Below are positions 22,932-35,185 of a stretch of DNA of 64,000 nt, one piece after another. Within the stretch, counting starts at the first letter, position 1, and every line of letters starts with the position of its first letter. Under the pieces are notes generated by a model. That model was not told the DNA's origin, ran no database searches, and saw only the letters and a list, made by a program, of their open reading frames with translations. The position numbers and the translations under genes were made by a program. The DNA comes from Marchantia polymorpha subsp. ruderalis (Eukaryota; Streptophyta; Marchantiopsida; Marchantiales; Marchantiaceae), in NCBI GenBank assembly GCA_037833965.1, contig AP031357.1, positions 17,132,001 through 17,196,000 on the forward strand, written 5' to 3'.

Positions 22932-25310
22932 CTACAACACAAAGCTAGATTTAGTGTAAAGCTCGACGGATGTCCACTTGTATATAACTGACAAAATGTA
23001 AACAACAGTTTCAATCCAGTTCAATGAAGATTCAAATGGGTAAATGAACCACATTCCAGAGTCCTAATGTTCTGGAATGAAAAGGGTATTGGTATCTAGC
23101 AGACTGAATTGAATGAAAGCAGATTTGGCTTCATAAGTGCCAACTTGACGGGACCCAGAGCACCCTGATAACTAGTAACCTTCTCTTCTTTCAATTGCAA
23201 GATCATCTTCTTTATGGTGAGAGAGAGGACTCAAAGGCTGAGTAGCAAACCCTGTTCCGATCAGAAATTCCTTTAAAAAAATTCAGTTTCTAGTTAACAG
23301 TCATAGGAATGTGCGATACCTGAAACATTCGTAGCCTCACTCCCTGTACAGCAGAATTCTAACTTGACCCGATCAAAGATTTTAAATCTAGGTAGCTTGC
23401 TGGATGCAAGGCGCTAAAACGGCTTTAAGCAGAATTTACCTTGGTTGAGGTCTTTCCATGTCAGTAGTGTGCGAATTTCCCGTTAAAGATAGAAGAATTC
23501 AGAAGGTGATCAGGTTTACTATCGGACAATGACGGACATAGATGTTCGTGTAGATGTTGATGCTTACCTCTTTCTAGTTTACGAGTAGAATTCTCTAAGC
23601 TGTCCAGACATGCGCCGAATTATGAGGGTCGAAATTTAGTCTCCTGCTCCTACAGATTCTTTCTTGGTCCCAGGCTTCAGTATCCGGAATCCTGAACGCA
23701 ACATGCACGGAATTTTAGCACTGAGTGCAACACAGGAGCTGATCCAATTTCATGATTCAAAGTTACTAGGAAGACGTGACACTAAAATAAGTCCAGCTTA
23801 GATTCTGATATGATTCGACGAGAAGACGGACATGAGTCCAAGAATTCTTTGCGGACATGTCAGAGAATAAAGTTTTGGTCCAACTCGAAAGCATCAAAGG
23901 TAAACACGTTCATTTCTTTTCTCCCAGAGCTCAATCTGCGAAGCAAGAGTTTCAGATATCCAATCTGCCGACAGTAGATGGCTATTACCGGTCAACAAAC
24001 CGCATATTCTTGCTGTCGTCATCGCTGACGATATATACCTCTCAAACGAGACCATCACTTAAAGCCTATCAACTTGGAGGACAGCAAATTCAAATGTCTC
24101 TTACAACATACAGAGTCTAGCATTGGAGCGACCCAAGAAACTGTCTTCGATCGAGAAGGTATATCTCAAAAGTGGTTATCTGAGTGAGTAATTTAGCAAC
24201 TTCTAATGGTTCTCTGCGCCACACGACATTTTTATCCTTTGTAATCGGAGCTGAACGCTCGCCATTGTAGTTTGCCATTTCTTCGCAGTTTCCGATTCGT
24301 CGAAAAGAACATTTTTCGCCTCTCGTTTTCTTGTTATACTAACTTCTTTGCTCATTCCGCGTGTATACTTCATATTCTTTCTGCAATCGAAAGTTCTAAG
24401 TGCATGTTGACCCTAGACGATTCTTGCTACCTACACAATTCACCTTGATCAGGGTGGTGGAAACGATGCACGAATATAGCATGCATGTATACAACATGCA
24501 AGGAGTTCATGATCGACACAGGTGCTTTGCGAAAAACTTTTAGGAAAGAATGCGAGGGGCGTGGATCGGAGAGATGTGATGCGTGGAGGTTAAGTGGACA
24601 ACCAAGTTCTCACTCAACATAATGTCTTTAAAATTGTGTGTTCAGTCCAACACCAAGCTTGGAAATCGCGTGGAGGTAAATAAGACTGAAAGAAACAACC
24701 AAAAGAAGGAGAAGGGAGCCGAAGATCAAAAATAAAAGTATGTGTCGTGACGCCAGCTCCGACGGTTGAATATGACCTTTGAAAGCAGCACATTCACGCC
24801 CTTACCGTACCTGCAGTCTCAGATACATATCAAGAGCCAAAACCGCGAGTACTCGTTCAATTTTCTAAGTCGAACAGCTTCACAACGAAAGTCGAGTGTG
24901 CAGTCAGATCCAGAGGTCCAAAGTGCCAAGTCCAAGCGTGTTCGACGCGTGTTCGGAATGAGCTGCAGACTAGCGCAACTCCACGGGACGCGACGCCGGA
25001 GGCGAGTGGCAGCTTTCGCATCTTCGGAACAGACGAGCACTTTTTGCAGCAAGCTCACTTTCAATCCAGGTGTCAAATTGTGGACTCACTCGTGGGAAGA
25101 TCCGCCACCCACCTCGACGTCTGTCAGCTCGCCGCGTCGTGCTCGCTCGCCCGCTCTCTCGCGCTCAGCGTTCGAGGCCTTCGGACGCCTTCCGCCGTGC
25201 TCCACGTCCGCGTCCTCGCTCAGGATGGCGCGCCCCGAACGGCTACGCAACGCGCTGCTGACGGACCGCGCCGCGCCGCGCCATCTCTGAGCTCCCTCCC
25301 TCCCTCCCTC
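22932..25310 (-). promoter_or_regulatory. Upstream region of the XS-RING gene with a CpG island at 24950-25310
   Basis: The sequence just upstream of the ATG on the minus strand reads ...GTGTTGTAG|ATGAGC, a plausible splice acceptor, so the leader may be split. A CpG-rich island lies at 24950-25310, with a GAG|GTGGGT candidate donor on the minus strand near 25115. By analogy with the other CpG-island starts here, transcription may begin in the island and a ~2.2-kb 5'UTR intron be removed. This is inference. The open frame 24766-25290 on the + strand has no recognised domain. Confidence 0.35.
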
Positions 25311-28300
25311 ACTTCAAGATCCAAAGCCATCGGTCCATCTGTCTGGAGATAGAACGGTCGAGAGAACTTGCTTGCGTTTCTTGCATTCGCAAGATTGTTA
25401 AAGCGTCATACAAGATCGATAATTTTCTCTTCTGTTAATTTGTGAGACCCGAGGTGATGCTGCACAATTCTTCCAGTTGTCAGTTTACTCTTGCTACTCA
25501 CCCCAATAATCCACGGCGCAATGTGAGAATTGCTTCGCCACTTAACTGATGTCATTATCATGGACCGCAGTTTTCAAAACCGGGAAGAACCAATCTGAGA
25601 TCGACTGATTTCTAATATTTACGGCGGAGTTTCTTAATAATTTATTGGGATTATTTGTTAAATCTCAGATAAAAGAAGCCAATGATTATATAATTATTCA
25701 AATATATTTTTGCATGAACCCTAGAAAATGTAAGTGCTTACGTAAGAAATTGATATTCAAGCAATGACTGCGCGAAAGATCTGAAATTATCTGAATGTCA
25801 AATCGACGAATCACATCATGGCAGCCATGCCACGTGTGCTCATACAAGTCCATGCAGACTGAAATCATGGCCCAAACGTCAAGGCCGGCATGTTCATGTC
25901 ATACTCACCAGGTCGCCGTGTGATTTTCTTTAACACCTACCTACGTGGCGTTGTCGACGAGGCGAAACTGTGTAGGCCTGGAATTGACACGTCAACGGAA
26001 GTCGTTAAAATCAGGAGGCAGGTCGGGAGCCTTTCGGAAGTGCGGCCTCGACTTTGCAGGTAGAGCTTCTACCCAGCGCATTCGTTTGGGTCTGAACTCC
26101 GTCTTCTGAACACCACCCATCGTCCAATCGTCGAGAGGTGCTACTGTGGCCACCCCATGGTTCGTCCGAGGTTAGTTACAAGTCGATGAGGACTGTGGTA
26201 GCTTTACTCACCGCCCAACATACGACTGACTGGGTCTTGGGGAGATATCTGCATGGTCGATCGTCACGACGTACTGTGACACTGGAGTACGGAGTGAGAA
26301 TCGATGTTGGGGATAAAAGTAAACCCACAGTTCACGAAGGTCCTGGGGAAACCAGATCACGCTCGGCGTCTCATTTGTTTGTCGGGAAGCAGGCGAGGAT
26401 GTCGATATGGTACAAGGGTACAGTATGTGTATAGTACACCCCTCGTAGTCCATAACCTGCTGAGTCATCATGGCAAACATTCCGATTCAGAATCCCAGGA
26501 CAGCCAGATCGGCTTCTGTGTGAGAGATGTTCTGTTAAGTTCGTTGGTTTTGGTTGGAGAGGCTCTCAGGCTCTGGACCCTCCATCATTACCGAAAGTTG
26601 GGACCTTCGCGAGTTTCCAGTATTATTATTCGCCCTCGGCTCTTGGCCCAGATGTGTCCTGGTCCGGATGGTAAATGCATTACATGAAGAACAGGTGGCA
26701 GAAACTGATTAATATGAAGCTCTGCGAGTGGAGTCTCAGGTTATGGTTCTCGTGACTTCGGACACTGATTCTTAGCAAATGTGCAGGTGAGTTCTGCTTG
26801 TCGCTGATTCGAAGGCGTTTGGAGAAGTACATTGGAAGGTTGGAAAGAGCTTCGACTTGGACTTCCCTTAACTGAACGTGAGGCCGGATTTGTGAAGCAG
26901 GCCTGGGATGCGATTGCTGCATCGATCCCCTTAAACTCGGAATAAACTATCCACTTTAGGTCCGTACAAAGCAGAGTAGGTCCATTGGGTTCAACGCATG
27001 ACGTTTTCCACATGCACTCTATTCTAGAAAAGCTGATACAATATTAGGAGTTGGTAGCATGTCTTCGTCTTCGTTGTCTTGTAGAAAAACAAGTTTCACC
27101 TCAATCCTTAGAGTTAGGATATACTATGGCTGCACACGATGTACAAATATACACTACAAATCAAGTTCGAGATGTAAATGAGACCATAACTGAAACCAGC
27201 CCCCGACCAAAATTATGATATTCTTAGGCTACTATAACCATCTCTTCAAAAAATATTTTGAATAATAAATCTTGAATTTGTTCGATATATAATTTGAGAA
27301 TTTTTAGAAAAGAAAAATCCATTTACAACTTGATAGAGTTACCTTGAGAAATAAGAAAAATCGAAGACATCAATGATACTGTCCAAATATATAATCAAAT
27401 TTAACCAACTTTTTTAATTCTTTTCCCTCTTCTAATATTTTATTTCATTGAATATGAGTATAGTGATTTATCTATCATAGAACTTGATTCATAAGATTTC
27501 CAACTTGGAATAAAACTCGAAGCGGTTTTTACTTACTTGAAACTAGCGCCTTCGTATGAAATTGTGTGTTAACCTACTTTTTCTCTCATGTTTAGAGAGT
27601 AGACTGCTGATACTCAATCTTGAAACTGAATGATTACCTAAGAGCGGACTTCTTCATAGTGTACTACAGTGAGTCCAAATTTTAGTCAAACTGTTATCAA
27701 AAGCAACAAGTAGAAACAAAAGGCGTCTATCATCATTGATCATCACAACAAGTTTTTCAGCATGACACACAACTTGCCCAAATAATTCGTTGTCGGGGGT
27801 TGTTTCCGGTGAGTCAAGGATCTCTGGAAGCCTGCTAGGTTGTTATTCCCAACTCCGGGCTTGACAGTACAGCCCTCTTGTTCTGTACTTGTGATGATGT
27901 CGTCTGCAGTTGCCATGATTGGTGGTCAAACAGGCATTTCTTTGCCGAACTATGCATTTGAAATCTTCTTTTTCTTTTTAAAAGAACAGATACCCTATCG
28001 AATAATAAGCCTGCACATAATGAGAAAGTTCACCGTCTCTTGTGCTTGAAGTAAATGAAAAAGTCATCGAAAAAAGTCATCGAAATTATTGCAATTTTTC
28101 TAATCAGGTCTATCACTTCTGAATTATATTAAAGTTCGAGATGTGAGGACAAGACTTTGTTACTCTGAAATACTGCTCAATATCTAATTTCCAAATATAA
28201 ACAAGAAAAATGACGTCTATTTTTGTGAAAAGCAGCTGAGACTAAAATTTTGAGAAAAATATAGTTTTAACTCGATTTTCTTCAATTAAACTTTACTTAT

Positions 28301-31300
28301 AGTTTACAGCTATGGTATTCAAGTATTCCCAGAGAGACTGAATGCTCACTTGGACACCTGGGGATCATCCTCCTCGATGAACTTATTTCAAAGTGTGTAT
28401 TTTATCTTTTCAATATGGAGTGGACTCGTTGTTGAAAGCGGACAACAAGCAAACGTCGGAGACACCCACCACCACCGCAATCAAACGACTTTCTTTTGGG
28501 AATAAGTGCTTCTGGTCTTTGTACAGGGTCATGCCGGAACGAGATGAGAAAATCCGAAGAAGTCTAGACTAGAGAACACCAATGATAACAAAATCATTTT
28601 GGCCAAAAACAGAAGCCATAATGTCCGATAGCGTTGAGTCCATAAATCGGCAAGCTTTTACAAAAGACGGAGGCGACTATAGCTAATTTATTTCTGAAGT
28701 TTTATAAGTTACATGGAATTAGTTTTATTAGATTCAATACTATTGTCAAAACTGACTTTGCATACGGTTGGCTAAAGGATGCTCTGGATGTGAATGATGG
28801 ACTGGCTATCCGACACATAAGAAAAGAAATTTATCAAGTTCAAGAATGGTTTGAAATTCGGTTCTTGATGCATGTTTAATTTAATACTGTTTTTAATATT
28901 ATACATTTAAAACTGAATATACTTTACATCCTAAATAAACAGTCAGACGATGAAATCTATTCATGTTCATGTTAGTGTTTTAAAAAAATATTCATGAAAA
29001 ATAAAATTATTCATCTCATTAGAAAATGATATTGCAATTATGATATATATTTTCAATGATTGAAACCATTCAATGTTTAATGAAGTTCTTAAATTAAATT
29101 CTTAAAGTTCGAAATAATAAGTTTTTTACAAATCGAATTTTTTATTATGAGTATTTAGGTTATTTTCATAGTCCAAAAATAGTTAATCTGATGTAAAATT
29201 TTTCTATGTTTAATTTTTGAACCTGGAATAACTATTCACACAATATCTTTAAAATGATAATATGTAATTTTGAAATATAATTTTTGAATAATTTCTATGA
29301 GCATGCTAAAACAATTTTGACTATCAGATTGAAAATTTTTAATTAAAAAAGAAAGAGCCATTTATATCATAAATTCTATTTCCAAATATATTTATTGAAA
29401 CTTATTAAATAATTTTGGTCGATAATTTTTTTGTTAAAGTATACAAACTATTTCATCATATTCATCTCTTGATCTAAAAATTTTTAAAACAATTTGAATT
29501 TTTTTTCATACACTCTCTTTTTATATCATATAATTTCATATTTAACTTAAGTTTAAATCTTAGTTAAAAATTTCGTTCATTACAGTTTAATTTGATTGAT
29601 TGTATAATATTTCAATTATAATTAGAATTGCACATTGCTTGTTTTAAAAATTCTATGGAGTTCTTCCAATTTTAACATATTCAATGTTAAACTAAATTTC
29701 TTCTGAATCAAACTGTAAATTTTTATTTTTTGCTATATTATTTACAATAAATAACATTAATTTTCATACATATAAGCAATATATTATATTTTGTAAAATG
29801 CTCTTGTATCTTAAATTTCAAAAATTTGATACTTTCAAATGTGTATTTAGAAAATTGATAATTAAATTATCATAAATCTGTGAAAAATATAATCTTATTA
29901 GAAATATTTATTTTTATCTAATTTAAATTAAATTCACATGATGATTATTCATGAAATATTACAACATTACAACATAGGTTTTTTGATATAATGAGTGATT
30001 ATAAATAGAATAAATTATAAATCTAATCATAATTTAAAATCTACTTCAAGTTATAACAATGAAAATACAATTTGCTGAAAATGAAACAAAAAATATCAAG
30101 CTGAATTTTTTTTGTAATTTTTTGTTATGACGCCAACAATCCATCTATTGTATAAATATATTTTCAAGTGTATTTATTAAAATGATAAAATATGACTATA
30201 TTTGTATTTTAAATAAAGATTAAGTATGTTAGTCAATGTGTTATTTGAGTACAATTATTCAAAATAATGTATGCTTATTGCCATATTATATATTCATGAG
30301 ATTTAGGTGGGATAGAAGTGATGAGATTTCTTTTTTGGAAATATTTTGAAAAAGTTGTAAGAAAATTATAATTTATTGTGAATATCATTCATCTTCAACG
30401 ATAAATATCATCTCTCAAATGATACTACTTTTGCCTCTACAATGATATCATGATATAAGAATTTCCTTGTTTGTTTTTTGAATGTAGATGACTATCTTTC
30501 ATGGATAGAAATAAAATGGTAATGAACTTAGTTCTCCAGAATTGTTTGAAAACTATGATCACTAATCTATATGTAGAGTAAAGAAAAAGCAAAAAATATG
30601 ATTTGTAATGGGCAATGACAAAAATAGGACAATAGAATATAACATTTTTTATTCCATAATCCGTAGATCTGAATGTCACACAGATTTCCTAAATGGTGTG
30701 GACTTTCATCTCTTTCAGTTTGATTTTTTTTTTAAAATTTTGTGATGTATTGCAGAGCAATATTTACAACTCTAATACTGAAATTAAAATTTCACTGCTT
30801 TTTTATTTTAAAAAAATTCATGAATCTTTACTATTCAATTTTGAAACTCAATATTACGGAATTTGAATTGTATATTATTCAATTTAGTTTGATTCAACAC
30901 GTAGAGGTAAGTATAATCTACTGAAAAATTGTATAAAGATTTTATTGTGAAAATTTATGAATAAGATTCTGGTGTAGTTATTCTAAAATCAGCTCTACAT
31001 TATGTGTTTTGATAAGAATCAATTAATTATCATACAGTCATTATATCAATGTACGTGGATGAAAAACATACGAGCATTATTTAATATGAATATATTTTAA
31101 ATGCAATCATGAAAAAATTAATATGATAAAATTAATACAATGGTTATTATGAAAAGTAATGAGTTAGAGAAAATATTTTTTTGAAAAATAAATTTTGAAA
31201 TCTTAATGGTTAGTGATGATGTTCAATCAAGAGTTAATTTCTTGAAAACTGTACAACTGAATTTTAAACAAGTTGTACATATTTTTTGCTAAAATAGGAA

Positions 31301-31690
31301 TATGCAATTATCTAAAATAAATAAATAAGATGGAATCATCAAAGTTTAAGTCTAATTTTACTGATCTTTAATGTGTAATGATTACTAAAAACATTCAAAA
31401 TATTGAAATAATAAAGTTCAAATTCACGTCAAAATTTTTCTTCTTCAAATTTGATAAGTTAATTTTAAGCTATAAAAGATATTCAAATAAAAAAATTAAG
31501 GTCGTAAATATTAAAATATGAAATATTTGATTCAATCTGAATGATGTATGTCATATGAATCAAGTTGAAAATCAGTTAAAAAATCTAATCAGTGTATCTT
31601 TTATGGTTTATAATTTTAACCGTATATTTGTAATTAGAATTATGAGTTTAAAAGAAGGTGGATTTGTTGCAATCTTTGGTTAGTTAGAAT
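25311..31690. other. Gene-empty stretch, AT-rich from 27 kb
   Basis: 25311-27000 is of mixed composition with open frames (26138-26434, 26304-26687, 26741-27013 on the minus strand) that show no known motif and no consistent splice pattern. 27040-31690 is AT-rich, especially after 28700, with nothing recognisable as coding or RNA gene. Confidence 0.5.
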
Positions 31691-32002
31691 TGTTGAGGTT
31701 AACTCCAGTTAAGGAGTAAACTCAGGTCCTAACTATATCTAGCTAGAATGGTCTCATGGACAAGGGTTAAACACATAACTTTTGTCTATACATGATGTAT
31801 GTCTTGTGTGAGAAACATGAAATAAAGTGCAGGGTGTTTCCGGTGGACATTGCCACGGCACATAGCCTATGACTTGGACTGGCTTGAGTGTGTCGTAGTG
31901 TTTCCTAGACGCACAAGAATCAAAATAAAGATTATTCAAGATGAAGACATGTGATATCAGGTTGATTTTTTGTGATTGGTTTATGATAGTCACGTCATTA
32001 CA
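31691..32002 (+). repeat. Solo LTR-like fragment related to the copia LTR
   Basis: Begins TGTTGAGGTTAACTCCAGTT and continues AAGGAGTAA, almost identical to the start of the copia LTR (which has CCGATT in place of CCAGTT). Similarity by eye fades after some 60 bp. A possible end is TTACA at 31998-32002, giving ~312 bp. No pol or polypurine tract adjoins it, so it is either a solo LTR left by recombination or an LTR of a sister family. Confidence 0.55.
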
Positions 32003-32900
32003 GATATTTATTATATTTGAAAGTTGATATGTTTTTTCTTATCATAATATTAGATAAAATTATCTTAGAAAATACACGTTATATAGTATTTAAATTATGA
32101 TTTTTCATCTTCTTTAGAAAAATATGACCATTTCAACCAACATCTCCTCATATAAAAATCATCCATTTATGATATTTCAGTCTTAAATAAAAATAAAATA
32201 TATGTCTTACATAGTTGTTCAAAATTTGAGACTATCTTAACACTCAATATGATATTATTTCACTTTCTTATTTTGTAACATTGTAAATTAGTTTCCTAAC
32301 TTAAACTTAGAAAATGATAGGCTGGTGTTTTTTTAATCACTTTAGATAATGGTTGATTTTTATCTATATTCTTTTGAAGTAAATCTATCCATATATGTAA
32401 AATGTATTTGACTACTTTTGAACTCTCTTATTTTTTCCATTTTTAATTTTCTGAATTTTTTTTAGTTTATATCTTTCCTATATTTTGTGCTTTTTGTTTA
32501 CTCCAAATGATACAGTTTATGTATATGAACAAAGATTTCAAATGCAGTATTTTCAGCTCATGATGAAGATTTGTTTAACGCTGGTTCCATATAGATGTAA
32601 AAATTGTATTAATTGAGAAACCAGTCCTAAATGCAATTGAGGCTAATGCCAAGAATACTCGTGCGTGATTCAAAGCGATGTCAAACAAAGGAGGACAAAA
32701 TTATATGTAAATCTAATCCTTGTATGTTTAAAACAAATTCTTTGTTTGAAAGGAGCTTCAAACTTGTAAAAAATGTGAAGATATTACGAACCATGGATTT
32801 TCAACACACTTCTGCAAGAGTGTCTGGAAAATGTAATCACAATCTTTGCAATAGCAATACGTTCATATTGAAACCAAGAGTAGAAAAATGCATGTGATGT

Positions 32901-33493
32901 GATATGTCCACAATTACAAATGAGATATCCCTGTTGATATCATGGAATATTAACATATAATGGCGAGACTGTGAGTGACGATAAATTGACCGTGGTGCAG
33001 TTCAAATAATAATGATTTTTGTAATAAAATGATTTTTTCAATTTTTGGGGGCCATATTAAAATATGGTTTCAGCTATGTAATGCTCGACAGGGAGGAAAT
33101 AACTTTATGGGATTACTGTACTCGGAAACTCAAACCTCTTGATGAGACCCAACGGGTTTTATTTTAACGATGGAACCCCACTCGATGACCATACAACCCA
33201 CCTTTGGTCTTATTCCAACCAGCAACTGGATCATGATTAGTAGCAATCTTCATCTATTCGCCTGTCACTTACAGCACCAGTGTAGCCATCGAACATTCAC
33301 ACCCTACTGCAAGAATGTACGTTTAGACACAAGACTAGATGCAAAAGATATGTCCACATTTACAAATGAGATATCCATGTTGATATCATGGATATCTTAA
33401 CATATAATGGCGAGACTATGACCGTGGTGCATTTCAAATAATAATGATTTCTTCAATGTTATATTTTTGGGGGCCATTTAAAAATATGGTTCA
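32901..33493. repeat. Pair of ~150-170-bp direct repeats, 446 bp apart
   Basis: 32901-33072 and 33347-33493 share GATATGTCCACA, ACAAATGAGATATCC, TGTTGATATCATGGA, TTAACATATAATGGCGAGAC, GACCGTGGTGCA, TTCAAATAATAATGATTT and TTTTTGGGGGCCAT in the same order with small indels. The DNA between them includes a repeat tip at 33139-33174 (GATGAGACCCAACG). They could be short terminal direct repeats of a non-coding element or a local duplication. Confidence 0.65.
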
Positions 33494-34283
33494 TATCAAT
33501 ATGCGTCCTTACTCGAGAGTTTCGGAAAGATGGCTTTCTAAGCATGCATTCCGTTTCCAAAATCCTATTGAATTAGAAAGAAGAATCACCGGCTCGATCA
33601 ATTAGCTCGAAAGCCACGGGCACCATGAGTTCTTAGTTCGAAGCCATGTCGAATAGAGACTTTCACCATCATGAGTCTGAAGTACTCGTGATGTGATTTT
33701 GCGGGGATTTCATGTTACTACCTGAAATAACCTTGTATCTTATTGGAACATCACTTAAGCGGGCTATGAAACCTGTTGGGTAACATCACATGTTTTGAGT
33801 TTCCCCGGGATGTCACGCTATACAGGGCGAGCCATCCTTTTCGCTATATAATGTTTACGGTTTATTCCATGTCTTAAATGAAACTGGTAAATAATCTAAA
33901 CGGAATTGAAATCGATGGAACAAAGAGGTAGTCATTAGATACATTTAGATAAAATAGCAACGCGAACTAAAATCTGTTCGTACTAATCGCAAACATCGCT
34001 CATCGGACGGTACAAACCGGGGCTCATCTCTATCGTGCAGCATCTTCGAATCGCTCGCGGATGTGCGGAGACTGTTTTAGTTGAAGAGATTGCCTCGACT
34101 TGTCGTTTATGCTTTAGCTTCATCTTCCCATGAAATTGCGCCGCTTGCACGTATCCAATGAAATACTGTACTAATTATCCGGGCACCTGGAGTCATTCGA
34201 CGAATCTAGGAAGAGAGTAACAAGCGTAGTTACATTGGAGCGAGAGTGAGTAAATAGCTGAAGCAAACGAGGATGTCGAACCC

Positions 34284-34352
34284 GACGGAATACGTTACGA
34301 CGGGTTACGACGTATCCCGACGTAATACGTATCGGCGGAATACGTTACGACG
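34284..34352. repeat. Cluster of TACG/ACGT-core repeats before the hAT gene
   Basis: GGAATACGTTACGACG occurs at about 34288 and again at about 34335, and between them GTTACGACGTATCC and CGACGTAATACGTATCGG reuse the same core. The cluster sits about 850 bp upstream of the hAT-derived start and just before the GC-rich leader. It may be an array of ACGT-core (bZIP-type) sites or a CpG-rich microrepeat. Confidence 0.45.
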
Positions 34353-34399
34353 TTGACAACACAGTCTTCGGGACGGTCTCGACACTCACCACAGTCGGC

Positions 34400-35185
34400 G
34401 CGTACTGCGGATTCGGGACGGTTCTGGTCCGGTCCGGCGGCAGTCCGAACAAAGAGCGAAGCCACTTGACACGATTCAGGAGGAGACGAAAATCCAGGCG
34501 ATAAGGAGCTCGCGACTCTGTTTTGACGACGACGCAAGCGGAGGAGGGCGTCAGTGTCCCGATCCGACGAGCGACGAGATAATCTAACGGATCGAGAGAG
34601 TCAACGGCCCTGGGAAACACCTGGGACCGCATCCTCGCGGGCGAAGAAAACGGAGGGGAGGACGAGAGGAGCGAAGGGAGGGCGGGACGAGAGAGAGAGA
34701 GAGGCGGGCGCGCCCGTCAAACGTCCAGACGAGGGGAGGGGGCGGGGTGCGGGGGCCGATGAAGCTTTCAACGCAGAAAGGCGGGGTGGGGAGGGAACTG
34801 TCAGCTACGGAGGGACGGAGGCGCGCGGGGCCGCGGGCGGGAGGAGACGAGCAAGAAGAGGCAGGCGGGCGCGCGGGGGGGCGGCCGCGGGTGGGCAGGC
34901 GGGCGGGGGGCTATGGAGACGATGAAGCTCGTTGCTGAAGTGCGGAACGGAGACAGCCGAAGGGCCGAAGGGGGACAGCTGAATGTTTGCAAGGGGAGGC
35001 AGAAGTGGAAGGGGAGCGAGCAGCAGCAGGAAGAGGAGGAAGAGGAAGCGGAGCAGCAGCAGAGGGAGGGAGGGAGGGAGGGGAGGGGAGGGCAGGGAAG
35101 GGAAGGGGAGGGAGGAGCAGGACCACGACGAAGAGAGCGACGGGCGGCGGAGGCTCAATAAGGCACGGGGTGCGGAAGGAAGGCT
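34400..35185 (+). promoter_or_regulatory. GC/GA-rich leader of the hAT-derived gene
   Basis: Extremely GC-rich, strongly purine-skewed DNA on the + strand (GAGGGAGGGAGG, GAGGAAGAGGAAG and GCAGCAGCAG runs at 34640-35140) leading to the ATG at 35186. Open frames in all phases follow from composition. The CpG richness matches the other gene starts in this window. Confidence 0.45.

Noticed and set aside
24766-25290. 174-codon + strand frame
   Set aside because: Its second half is CpG-island sequence, with no domain and no splice-consistent neighbours; better explained as the upstream region of the XS-RING gene.
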